Shown in pieces: positions 16,076 to 22,734 of a DNA stretch of 28,910 bases. This stretch comes from Clostridia bacterium (GTDB taxonomy: Bacteria > Bacillota > Clostridia > Christensenellales > Borkfalkiaceae). Every line of letters begins with the position of its first letter. Positions within the stretch are counted from its first letter, which is position 1. The notes beneath the pieces were generated by a model that worked only from the letters and a program-made list of their open reading frames with translations, was not told the origin of the DNA and did no database searches. The position numbers and the translations under genes were made by a program. The stretch covers positions 1 to 28,910 of the forward strand of contig JAJPXK010000045.1 in NCBI GenBank assembly GCA_021205485.1. The letters run 5' to 3'.

Positions 16076-17194
16076 TCAGCCCTCGCCCCTCATATATTTT
16101 TCGAAGCGGGCCACTTCCCTCGTGCTTACCGAAGGGGGCACGGCCGCGAAAGCGTCAACAAAATTTTTGTGAGTAACGGGAATTTCGCCGCCCGTTTTTA
16201 TCGACTCTAAAAGGGGATCTTCCTTGGCCCTGTCGCATACTTCCTCTATATCCGCCCCCGAATACCCGTCGGAGAGAGCCACAAGCTCGTCTATATTAAC
16301 GTCGGAAGAAACGGGCGTGCCCTTTAAGGATTTTTCAAACATAAACTTTCTCGCGGGGGCGTCAGGCAAAGGAACGTAAATTTTTTGCGAAAATCTGCCC
16401 GAACGCATGGCCGCGCTGTCTATATCCCATGGCCTGTTGGTGGCCCCTAACAGCAAAAGGTTAGGCGCCGAGCCGGCGAAACCGTCTATCTGCTGCAAAA
16501 ACTCGTTCACGCGTTTATCGTTGTGAGTGTCAACCCCTCTTTTGCCTATAAGGGAGTCCATTTCGTCAAGAAAAATTATCGCGAGGTCGTCTTCGCGGGC
16601 GGTGCGGAACAGCGAGGCTATGTTCTTTTCTGACTCGCCTACCCATTTGCTGACCACGTCAGAACCCTTTACAAAGTAAAACTTAGCCCCTACCTCGCAG
16701 GCTATGGCCTTTGCTATCATAGTCTTGCCCGTACCGGGAGGGCCGTACAAAAGTACGCCGCCGCCCGTCTTTTTGTTATAAAGCTTGTACTTTTCGGGGT
16801 ATTTTATAGGATTTATCATCCTTGTGGTTATGGCCTTTTTAACGTCTTCAAGCCCCGCGATATCGTCAAAATGTATATTCGGGATAGTGGCCGAAGTCCA
16901 CTCCTTTTCGCCGTCCTGCGAACCAGCCTTGTCGTCAAGCTCGCCCTTAGGAATACGCTCCTTTTCTACGGCGACGTCTATATTTTCGGCGATTTCAACA
17001 AGGCGTTTGGCCCTTTGCGTACGGGCCTGCCTTAATTTAGGCGAAGATTTTTTTGCAAGCTGCAAAAGCGTTTCCGCCGCCAAAAGGTAATTTCTTTTAG
17101 CGAGGTCGCCCTTCTTTTCGGCGTAAGCCTTTTTCGCCGCCTCGTAATACATATTGAATTTATCGTTTAAAAAACTTACGCTTAAATCTTCCAT
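16076..17194 (-). CDS. Vps4/katanin-type AAA ATPase with MIT-like N-terminal domain
   Basis: The 372-residue protein has a three-helix N-terminal region (about 8-76) resembling an MIT domain, a linker, then a meiotic-clade AAA module. It shows Walker A GPPGTGKT at 151-158, pore loop KWVG at 183-186 within VSKWVGESEK (almost as in Vps4), Walker B IIFLDE at 206-211, sensor Asn253 in ATNRP, Arg264/267 as likely arginine fingers, and a C-terminal PPSVS...FEKY helix typical of Vps4, katanin and spastin. Vps4 disassembles ESCRT-III polymers, and MIT domains bind their C-terminal MIM motifs. The Vps4 beta-domain insertion is absent, as in katanin. Two ESCRT-III-like proteins are encoded in the same operon. 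AAGGAAGG lies just before the ATG. The AAA call is firm; the MIT call is from helix pattern. Confidence 0.92.
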   Translation of the reverse strand: MEDLSVSFLNDKFNMYYEAAKKAYAEKKGDLAKRNYLLAAETLLQLAKKSSPKLRQARTQRAKRLVEIAENIDVAVEKERIPKGELDDKAGSQDGEKEWTSATIPNIHFDDIAGLEDVKKAITTRMINPIKYPEKYKLYNKKTGGGVLLYGPPGTGKTMIAKAIACEVGAKFYFVKGSDVVSKWVGESEKNIASLFRTAREDDLAIIFLDEMDSLIGKRGVDTHNDKRVNEFLQQIDGFAGSAPNLLLLGATNRPWDIDSAAMRSGRFSQKIYVPLPDAPARKFMFEKSLKGTPVSSDVNIDELVALSDGYSGADIEEVCDRAKEDPLLESIKTGGEIPVTHKNFVDAFAAVPPSVSTREVARFEKYMRGEG

Positions 17195-17242
17195 ATCCTT
17201 CCTTAAAAGACCGTTAGTTTCGGCATATTGCCGTACGAATTT

Positions 17243-18982
17243 TTAGCCGAAGACGCCTTTGAACGCCTTTTGCCTGCGTTTTTCTTCCTCAAGCTCGCTT
17301 TCGGCCTTTTCGTTTTGCTGCCGCAGGGCATTCTCCCTCGCGTAGTATCCCGAAACCTGCCTGCCGAGTTCGTCAACCTGCTGTTTGGCTGTTTTGCGGC
17401 TGAAGCTTAACATTATTGTCATAATCACAAACATTAAAAGCCACAACCCCGCCATAATAAACAGCGTATCGCTTGTGAAAGCCGCGATTACAACAAGAAA
17501 AATTATCATTATCGCGAACACGAGGTTTATCATCCTTTTAACCTTTTTGTAGTTGGCGTCGTTGCCTAATTTTGCCGCCCGCTCCCTTTTTTTAGCTATA
17601 TCGTCCTTCTTTTTAGCAATTTCGGCGAGGGCGGCGTTGTTATCCTCTATCTCTTTTTCAAGCTTTTCTATTTTTTTGCCGCATTCGTCGGCGAGTTCGC
17701 CGCAGCGGTACGAGCACATCTTTTTATACGACGCTATCTTGGCCCTAAGCCTCGCGCTCCCGAAGCGTTCGGCGTTGCGTAAATACCTGTCGGTACTCAA
17801 TGTTTCCGCCCGTTCGTAGTCGGTTTTCTGCGCAGCCAGCGCCGCAGAATTGGCGTTTTGCGAGGCTAAAAAATAGCCCCACCACGCATAGCCGCACTTA
17901 GGGTAAAGCTTAAGCGCCTTCTGATAATCGTCCATGGCGGCAGAATAAATTTCGTCGTCGAGGGAAATCTGAGCCCTGTCTAATATAACCCGCAGATCGG
18001 CGGGCATATCCTCGTCCGCCATATTATCGGAAAGATCTTCGGGCTTTTCTCCGTACGGGTCTTTTTTACTTTCCTTAAAACGCCTTGAAAGGTTGTCGGC
18101 TATTTCTATCTCGTACCCGTTTGCGGGGTACTTTGCGAGGTTGACCCCCTGAGCCGACCGCAAAAAGGACGGCAGACTGCTTAAAGGCACCCCTTCGAAC
18201 ACGGCGCAGCAAGCCCCGCTCAGTCCCTCCTCCGCCTGCCTGTCGCGGAAACGGGACCACTCGTTTTTTACCCACGGGGCGTTGATATTCTCTTCGCTGG
18301 TAGCTATAAGTATAAAAAATTTGCAGCTATACAGCGCCTTGTATATGATAGGTTCGTAGTCGTCGCCTATCCTGTCTTTTAAAGTCACTTCAGAAAAGAA
18401 GGTCTTTATGCCCCTTTTTTCAAGTTCGTCGTAAATACGCCTTGCCACCGACCTTTCCCTTGTAGGGAAGCCTAAATCGTCGGAAGAACGGAAGCACAAA
18501 AACACGTCAAAGTCTTCCTCTTCGTCCATGCGGCGTTTTATATCCCGCTGCAGACGGTCTATAACCTTGGCTTCGGCCATGTAACTTTCGGCCTGTTTAG
18601 GCTCGGCGTACTTTATTGCGGCGAGGTAATTTTCGTCCTCTAAAATGCTCTTTCTTACCGTCCTGCGGCAGGTAGGAATAAGCTTTTTTGTACGGGAATC
18701 TTCCACATACTCTATGCCGTATTCGCTTAATGCGAGGCCCCAGCGCGCTTCGGCGTCTTCGCCGTCGGCAGAAAGTATAAGCTTATATTCGGTTATCGCC
18801 CCGTCAAAGTCGCACGACCTTCGCAAAAGGTTGGCCCTGTTCAACGCGAGGGACAACGCCTCGCCTTTGCGGTTTTTAAAGTAGTACTCGTTGCCGCAAT
18901 AGGGGCATACGGCGTGAAGGCCGTCGGGGGAATAGTTGAGGATGCCGCCGCAGGTTTCGCAATTTAATACGGGTACGTCCAT
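17243..18982 (-). CDS. TIR-domain protein with zinc ribbon, TPR-like repeats and two membrane spans
   Basis: The 579-residue protein has, in order: a zinc ribbon (Cys8, 11, 26, 29); a TPR-like helical region (40-150); a TIR domain (about 157-300) starting FDVFLCFRSSDD; TPR-like helices (about 330-395); a coiled coil (430-475); two membrane helices (about 484-503 and 506-528); and a charged C-terminal coiled coil. The TIR domain keeps W237-V-K-N-E241, matching the WxxxE position whose Glu is catalytic in NAD-cleaving TIR enzymes, so it may be an active NADase rather than a pure scaffold. The two spans would leave both ends in the cytoplasm. It lies between the ESCRT-III-like genes and the AAA gene of one operon, which suggests a sensor or effector role at the membrane. 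Confidence 0.88.
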   Translation of the reverse strand: MDVPVLNCETCGGILNYSPDGLHAVCPYCGNEYYFKNRKGEALSLALNRANLLRRSCDFDGAITEYKLILSADGEDAEARWGLALSEYGIEYVEDSRTKKLIPTCRRTVRKSILEDENYLAAIKYAEPKQAESYMAEAKVIDRLQRDIKRRMDEEEDFDVFLCFRSSDDLGFPTRERSVARRIYDELEKRGIKTFFSEVTLKDRIGDDYEPIIYKALYSCKFFILIATSEENINAPWVKNEWSRFRDRQAEEGLSGACCAVFEGVPLSSLPSFLRSAQGVNLAKYPANGYEIEIADNLSRRFKESKKDPYGEKPEDLSDNMADEDMPADLRVILDRAQISLDDEIYSAAMDDYQKALKLYPKCGYAWWGYFLASQNANSAALAAQKTDYERAETLSTDRYLRNAERFGSARLRAKIASYKKMCSYRCGELADECGKKIEKLEKEIEDNNAALAEIAKKKDDIAKKRERAAKLGNDANYKKVKRMINLVFAIMIIFLVVIAAFTSDTLFIMAGLWLLMFVIMTIMLSFSRKTAKQQVDELGRQVSGYYARENALRQQNEKAESELEEEKRRQKAFKGVFG

Positions 18983-18996
18983 TTAAAACCTCCCGC

Positions 18997-19581
18997 TTAA
19001 TTCTGCGACTCGATTTTCTTCTTCAACTCTTCTATCTCCCTGTCGATAGCTTCGTCCGAAAATTCGTCGCTCATTCCCGCCTGCTGTTCTATCATATCTT
19101 TGATTTCGCTGTCGTCTATGCCCTTGCCGGCGGCCGAAGAAAAGCTGTCCTGGCTGCTTTCCATAAACAAATCCATCTGCTCGGCCTGTTTTTCGGCCTT
19201 GCCCATGGCTATTTCAAACTGCTTTTGCACCTCTAAAAATTCTTTATCGTCGGCAAGTTTGGCCATCTCTTTGCTTAAAACGCTCATGCCGCCTAAAAAC
19301 TGCTTTGTCATCAAGGTCATATCCTTCATCTGAGAGGTGATTTCAAAGTTTAAAAGCATCTCCTGCGCGCGTTTCTGCTGCGTAAGCGTAAGGCGGTAGC
19401 CGGTTATCGCCAGGTTGTACTGAGCTTCCAGCCCGTGCTTTCTCGCCTCAACCGCCTTTTGCACAAAGATCTTTTTCTGCTCTTCCAGAGCGTCTATCTG
19501 CTTATTCATATCGAATACAGTCTTTTTTATAAGGCGTTTCTTTTCAAATTCCTTGTCTGCCTTGCTCTTGAAAATACTCAT
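18997..19581 (-). CDS. ESCRT-III-like protein with C-terminal MIM1-like motif
   Basis: The 194-residue protein has the plan of a Vps2/CHMP-type ESCRT-III subunit: a short MSIFKSK start, a long basic helical hairpin (about 10-85), further helices with Met-rich segments (MKDMTLMTKQFLGGM; KQAEQMDLFME) like those of CHMP1/2, and an acidic tail. The last helix carries D176-x-x-I179-x-x-E182-I183-x-x-L186-K187, close to the MIM1 consensus (D/E)xxLxxRLxxL(K/R) that binds Vps4 MIT domains. ESCRT-III proteins polymerise on membranes and drive fission or repair. There is no membrane helix. It lies 13 bases after another ESCRT-III-like gene in an operon with a Vps4-type ATPase. Assignment rests on pattern, length and context; a generic coiled coil remains possible. 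Confidence 0.75.
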   Translation of the reverse strand: MSIFKSKADKEFEKKRLIKKTVFDMNKQIDALEEQKKIFVQKAVEARKHGLEAQYNLAITGYRLTLTQQKRAQEMLLNFEITSQMKDMTLMTKQFLGGMSVLSKEMAKLADDKEFLEVQKQFEIAMGKAEKQAEQMDLFMESSQDSFSSAAGKGIDDSEIKDMIEQQAGMSDEFSDEAIDREIEELKKKIESQN

Positions 19582-19594
19582 AATTCCTCCCGTT

Positions 19595-20206
19595 TTACGC
19601 TATGTCGCCGCTGCCGTCGGCGTCTTTGCCGCCGTCCGCGTCCTCGTCTTTAACAGAAGAGCCTAGTTCGTCGTCAAGCTGCTCCTGCGTTTCGAACATA
19701 GCCAAAAGTTCGTCGTCGTGCTCGCCTACGCCGTATATGCGGGAATTTTCGGTATAGCCGCTCTGCACCTCTTTCCACGTGTCGTCCGCGTCGGTGAGTA
19801 TCTGCTCGCTCTTTATCTTGGTATTCAGCGCCTTGTTTAAAAAGGCGGCGAGCCCCTTCTGGTCAGAAAGAAGGTTGCCGAGCGAGGCGTTGCCCGTTCT
19901 GATATAAAAATTATTGTCGTCTATGGTGTTTTTGAGCTTGCGCAAAAGCTTCATATTGTAGAGGATATACATTCCCCTCTGCACGTCGGTCTGGTTTTCT
20001 TCCCTCAGATCGGTAATCTTTTTGGCGTAAAAGAGTTTTAACTCGCGGTTTTTCTCTTTTTTGCCCTTAGCGAGAAGTTTGTCAATCTCTTTGGTCCTCG
20101 CGACGATGGCCGCCTCCAGCTCATCTTCCTGCTTTTGCAGATTGCAGATGGCGTTTACCACGTCGTCGCGCTTCAATTTTTCATATTTACTCTTGAATGG
20201 CCACAT
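19595..20206 (-). CDS. ESCRT-III/Snf7-like helical protein
   Basis: The 203-residue protein starts with an aromatic-basic segment (MWPFKSKYEKLKRD), like the membrane-binding N-terminus of Snf7/CHMP4. Next comes a helical hairpin of Lys- and Glu-rich helices (about 14-97), a shorter helical region (105-150), and a highly acidic Asp-rich tail with HDDELLAMFETQEQLDDEL (163-181), which resembles the acidic autoinhibitory end of Snf7. No membrane helix or enzyme motif is seen. It starts two bases after the stop of the membrane protein gene, with its GGAGAG inside that gene, so the two are coupled in translation. It is followed by a second ESCRT-III-like gene. I rate this one less certain than its neighbour because no MIM motif is clear. 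Confidence 0.65.
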   Translation of the reverse strand: MWPFKSKYEKLKRDDVVNAICNLQKQEDELEAAIVARTKEIDKLLAKGKKEKNRELKLFYAKKITDLREENQTDVQRGMYILYNMKLLRKLKNTIDDNNFYIRTGNASLGNLLSDQKGLAAFLNKALNTKIKSEQILTDADDTWKEVQSGYTENSRIYGVGEHDDELLAMFETQEQLDDELGSSVKDEDADGGKDADGSGDIA

Positions 20207-20208
20207 AA

Positions 20209-20640
20209 TTATCTCTCCGTATATGCAGAACGTTCGGCTATAAGCAAATCTATCTGGTCAAGATATTTTTGCGTCTTGCCCGTCTTTTTGTCGTCTTTGG
20301 CTTTAGAAAGCTCTATTTTCGCGTCGCCTAAGGCGTTGTAGATTTTTTCGTCTATAGAAGCGACTTCTTTTTTAGAAGAAGGCGTAAGATATTTTATCTT
20401 ATCCTGCAAAGCTTTGAGCCTTGCGGTAAGTTCGGGCAGGCCGTCGGCGAGCACTAAAAGCGCCTCTATCGCCTGAACGTTGCCGTTTACGTCGCCGCGG
20501 CTTTCTATAATCTTTTCGTCGCTGTCTTTGTTTTTGCGTTTATGAGAAACCGCCGCCGCTATTATAATAATCAAAACTATGGCCGCGGCTATAATTATGC
20601 CGTAAACATAGCCCTGCAGGGCGCATAAATTGCTGAGCAT
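20209..20640 (-). CDS. Single-span membrane protein with cytoplasmic helical domain
   Basis: The 143-residue protein has one strong membrane helix (about 11-31) followed by a basic stretch (SHKRKNK), so the N-terminus should face outward and the remaining 110 residues the cytoplasm. The cytoplasmic part is charged and predicted helical (55-85 and 92-140). I do not recognise the family. In the operon it sits between the SPFH protein and the first ESCRT-III-like protein, so it is a natural candidate for a membrane anchor, like the small membrane proteins beside pspA in B. subtilis. AAGGAG lies eight bases before its ATG. Confidence 0.8.
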   Translation of the reverse strand: MLSNLCALQGYVYGIIIAAAIVLIIIIAAAVSHKRKNKDSDEKIIESRGDVNGNVQAIEALLVLADGLPELTARLKALQDKIKYLTPSSKKEVASIDEKIYNALGDAKIELSKAKDDKKTGKTQKYLDQIDLLIAERSAYTER

Positions 20641-20677
20641 TTTTCACTCCTTACCGCTTAATAAAAGCGGATTGATT

Positions 20678-21514
20678 TTATTTAAGTTTTCTGCCGCAGC
20701 CCGAGCAGAATTTTGCCTTGGCCGTGTTCTTTTTGCCGCAGAAAGGGCATTCCTTTTTAACGGGATAAATCGCCGCGCCGCATTCGGGGCAGAATTTGTC
20801 GCCCGCGGAAAGCGCGGCCCCGCACGAGGGGCACACCGCCTCGGTTGCTGAAATCTTTTCCCTCGCCTCCTCTATTTTAGAGATATCTTCGGGCGAAATT
20901 ACTACGCTGCCTATGGTAAACGAGAATACTTTAAGCCCGTAATCTTCTTCATACAGCTTTGAAACGGCGGGAAGGACGGCCTGAGAAATTTCGTCCTTAT
21001 GCTCGTTAATTCGGTCATATGTAAGGTTCAATTCCTTCACGGCGGCGGCTATGGCGGGCTCTATCTTGCCTAACAGCCGCATAGACAGGCGTTCCTTTAA
21101 ATTTTCGGTTGTAAAGGTCTTGTCGGCCCCGATAAGCTCCATATACGCCTTGCGGGGGTTGCCTATCTGCACCTCCATTTCGCCATGAGCACCTACTTTT
21201 AAAGGAAGGTCGGTCTCTTCGTCGCGGAAAGAGAACTGGCTTTTGGTGCCCCATAAAACTTTGAGCTTGGCCGTTTTGGAAAGGTAAATTATATCTACAA
21301 CCACGCCTTTCCATTTGCTCTTCGCTTTTTCTTTAAAAATATCGTAGCTTCCGCTGTTTAACGTCTCCATTAAAACGCCGTCTTTTAAAATTATGGCGTT
21401 ATGCGTTTCGGGAACGATTATTTTTGTGTCCGCGTCCAGCCCTACGGGCGAAAGCTTTACAAACAGCTCGGAATTGTTCCCGTCGTATTTGATATATCTG
21501 ATTTTTTTTGCCAT
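20678..21514 (-). CDS. SPFH domain protein with C-terminal double zinc ribbon (YdjI-like)
   Basis: The 278-residue protein opens with a beta-rich SPFH (band 7) domain of the virion-core/YdjI type (about 25-215), including ETHNAIILKDG and LKVLWGTKSQFSF. A helix (208-224) leads to two zinc ribbons: Cys228, 231, 242, 245 (CPSCGAAL...FCPECG) and Cys256, 259, 270, 273. There is no membrane helix, so membrane contact must be peripheral or through partners. In B. subtilis the related YdjI is encoded with PspA, an ESCRT-III superfamily protein. Here it is the first gene of the operon containing ESCRT-III-like proteins. A clear promoter lies upstream and AGAGGA precedes the ATG. Confidence 0.88.
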   Translation of the reverse strand: MAKKIRYIKYDGNNSELFVKLSPVGLDADTKIIVPETHNAIILKDGVLMETLNSGSYDIFKEKAKSKWKGVVVDIIYLSKTAKLKVLWGTKSQFSFRDEETDLPLKVGAHGEMEVQIGNPRKAYMELIGADKTFTTENLKERLSMRLLGKIEPAIAAAVKELNLTYDRINEHKDEISQAVLPAVSKLYEEDYGLKVFSFTIGSVVISPEDISKIEEAREKISATEAVCPSCGAALSAGDKFCPECGAAIYPVKKECPFCGKKNTAKAKFCSGCGRKLK

Positions 21515-21577
21515 TAAAATCCTCTTTGCAGGGAGAAGGCGAAAGGCCCTGCTCCCCTATTTTTATTTACGTATTTA

Positions 21578-21606
21578 ATTGTATCATATTATTGTGAAAT
21601 TGTAAA
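21578..21606 (-). promoter_or_regulatory. Sigma-A promoter of the ESCRT-like operon
   Basis: On the minus strand TTTACA (21606-21601), a 17-base spacer and TACAAT (21583-21578) preceded by TGA form a strong extended -10 promoter. The leader of about 55 bases contains a GCAGGG/CCCTGC hairpin shortly before the ribosome binding site. Confidence 0.8.
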
Positions 21607-21624
21607 GATGAAATTTTAAAATGC

Positions 21625-21661
21625 AAATGTACATTTATATATAACGCATATATTGTATAAT
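21625..21661 (+). promoter_or_regulatory. Candidate promoter of the recombinase gene with palindrome
   Basis: TTTATA (21634-21639), a 16-base spacer and TATAAT (21656-21661) precede the recombinase start. A 12-base palindrome, AAATGTACATTT (21625-21636), overlaps the -35 region and sits between the two divergent promoters, so it may be an operator. Confidence 0.5.
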
Positions 21662-21684
21662 AAAGCAAAAAGGCGGGAAAACAA

Positions 21685-22534
21685 ATGACGGCAAAATTTA
21701 TCATAGACGAAGAAGAAATAAAAAGGTATGAAAGAAAGCTGTACGCTGAAGAAAAGAGCGAGGCTACAAGAGAAAAATATTTAAGAAATTTAAAAAAATA
21801 CTCCGATTGGCTAAGCGGCAGAGACGCTACTAAAGAGCTTGCGATAGAATGGAAAGAAAGCCTTATAAAAAGCGGATACGCGCCCGAAACAATAAACGCA
21901 TGCCTTGCGGCGATAAATAAGCTGTTTGTTTACCGCAGAAAAAACTGGAAAATAAAATACCTGCGTCTGCAGAGAAAAACCTACAGGGACGATTCTAAGG
22001 ATTTAAGCAGAGTCGAGTACGAAAGAATACTGAATACGCTTAAAAAAGACGACAAAAAACAGCGTCTGAGCCTAATTATTGAAACTTTATGCTCTACGGG
22101 CATAAGGGCGGGCGAATTAAAATACATAACCGTTGAAGCGATACAAAAAAGACAGGCGGAAATAACCCTTAAGGGCAAAACGCGGACCGCGCTTTTGCCT
22201 GAAAAGCTGTGCGTAAAACTTGCGGCTTACGCAAATAAAAAGGGCATAACGGAAGGCCCGATATTTATAACGCGGAACAAAAGTCCGATAGACAGGCGGC
22301 AGATATGGTCAGAAAATGAAAAAGGCTGGCGCCAAAGCGGGCGTGAAGCATAGCAAAATTTATCCGCATAATTTAAGGCATCTGTTCGCCCGCGCTTTTT
22401 ACAGTATATGCAGGGATATAGCAAAACTATCCGACGTGTTAGGCCATTCAAGCGTAGACACCACGCGGATATACCTTATATCTACAGGCAGCGAACACAG
22501 GCAGACTTTAAACAATATGCGTCTGGTTTTATAG
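21685..22534 (+). pseudogene. Tyrosine recombinase interrupted by a one-base frameshift
   Basis: Two frames together make a complete integrase of about 282 residues. The first (21685-22353) holds the N-terminal core-binding helical domain, the first catalytic Arg in STGIRAGEL and the catalytic Lys in LKGKTRTALLP. The second (from 22316 to 22534) holds HNLRH, the LGH histidine and the Tyr in TTRIYL. The join falls at an AAAA run (22313-22316): removing one A gives a smooth fusion (QIWSE-MKKAGAK). All residues of the R-K-H-R-H-Y set are present, so the break is recent, a sequencing error, or a programmed shift. A terminator-like hairpin follows, then inverted repeats that could be its target sites. 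If real, the break would leave the enzyme inactive. Confidence 0.87.
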
Positions 22535-22554
22535 CGTAAAGTCAATGTAAAAAT

Positions 22555-22580
22555 GACGGAATTTAGATTCCGTCGTTTTT
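22555..22580 (+). terminator. Terminator-like hairpin after the recombinase, left inverted repeat
   Basis: GACGGAAT (22555-22562) pairs with ATTCCGTC (22567-22574) around TTAG and is followed by GTTTTT. On the minus strand the same stem is followed by ATTTTT. The hairpin also forms the left end of the proposed invertible segment. Confidence 0.6.
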
Positions 22581-22711
22581 ACCGCTATGATTTTACCACT
22601 TGAAGCGGCAATAGTCAAGCCGTCGCCCTGAAATTAAAGCATTTACGGCCTTAAAAAAGCAATATATCCAAGCATGGCGGCCTGAATTTAACGACGGAAT
22701 CTAAATTCCGT
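22556..22711. repeat. 156-bp segment bounded by 22-base inverted repeats, likely invertible promoter switch
   Basis: The 22 bases at 22556-22577 occur as their exact reverse complement at 22690-22711. Each copy is itself a pair of short arms (ACGGAA and TTCCGT) around a six-base centre, TTTAGA on the left and TCTAAA on the right. This is the shape of a tyrosine-recombinase site with an asymmetric crossover core. A tyrosine recombinase gene lies directly upstream. The segment holds no gene but has a near-consensus promoter pointing left (22590-22618). If inverted, that promoter would point at the membrane metallophosphatase gene that starts 23 bases after the right repeat. Confidence 0.72.
22590..22618 (-). 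promoter_or_regulatory. Strong sigma-A promoter inside the inverted-repeat segment
   Basis: On the minus strand TTGACT (22618-22613), a 17-base spacer and TAAAAT (22595-22590) preceded by TGG give an extended -10 promoter. In the present orientation it reads through the left repeat and antisense to the recombinase; the repeat hairpin followed by ATTTTT may stop it. Confidence 0.75.
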
Positions 22712-22734
22712 AAAAAATTCACGGAGCTTTGGAT

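Noticed and set aside
2446..17230. Three mini-hairpins of the form CGGCA...TGCCG (near 2446, 9757 and 17223)
   Set aside because: Stems of five pairs with different loops and no common context; expected by chance in this oligonucleotide-biased DNA.
18997..20206. The two helical proteins as ordinary PspA/Vipp1
   Set aside because: PspA/Vipp1 signature segments are not seen, lengths are shorter, one has a MIM1-like tail, and a Vps4-type ATPase is encoded nearby. They may still belong to the same superfamily.
22548..22715. The inverted-repeat segment as a MITE or small transposon
   Set aside because: No target-site duplication is evident around the repeats, and the internal promoter, recombinase neighbour and asymmetric cores fit a switch better. 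A search for other copies in the genome would settle it.
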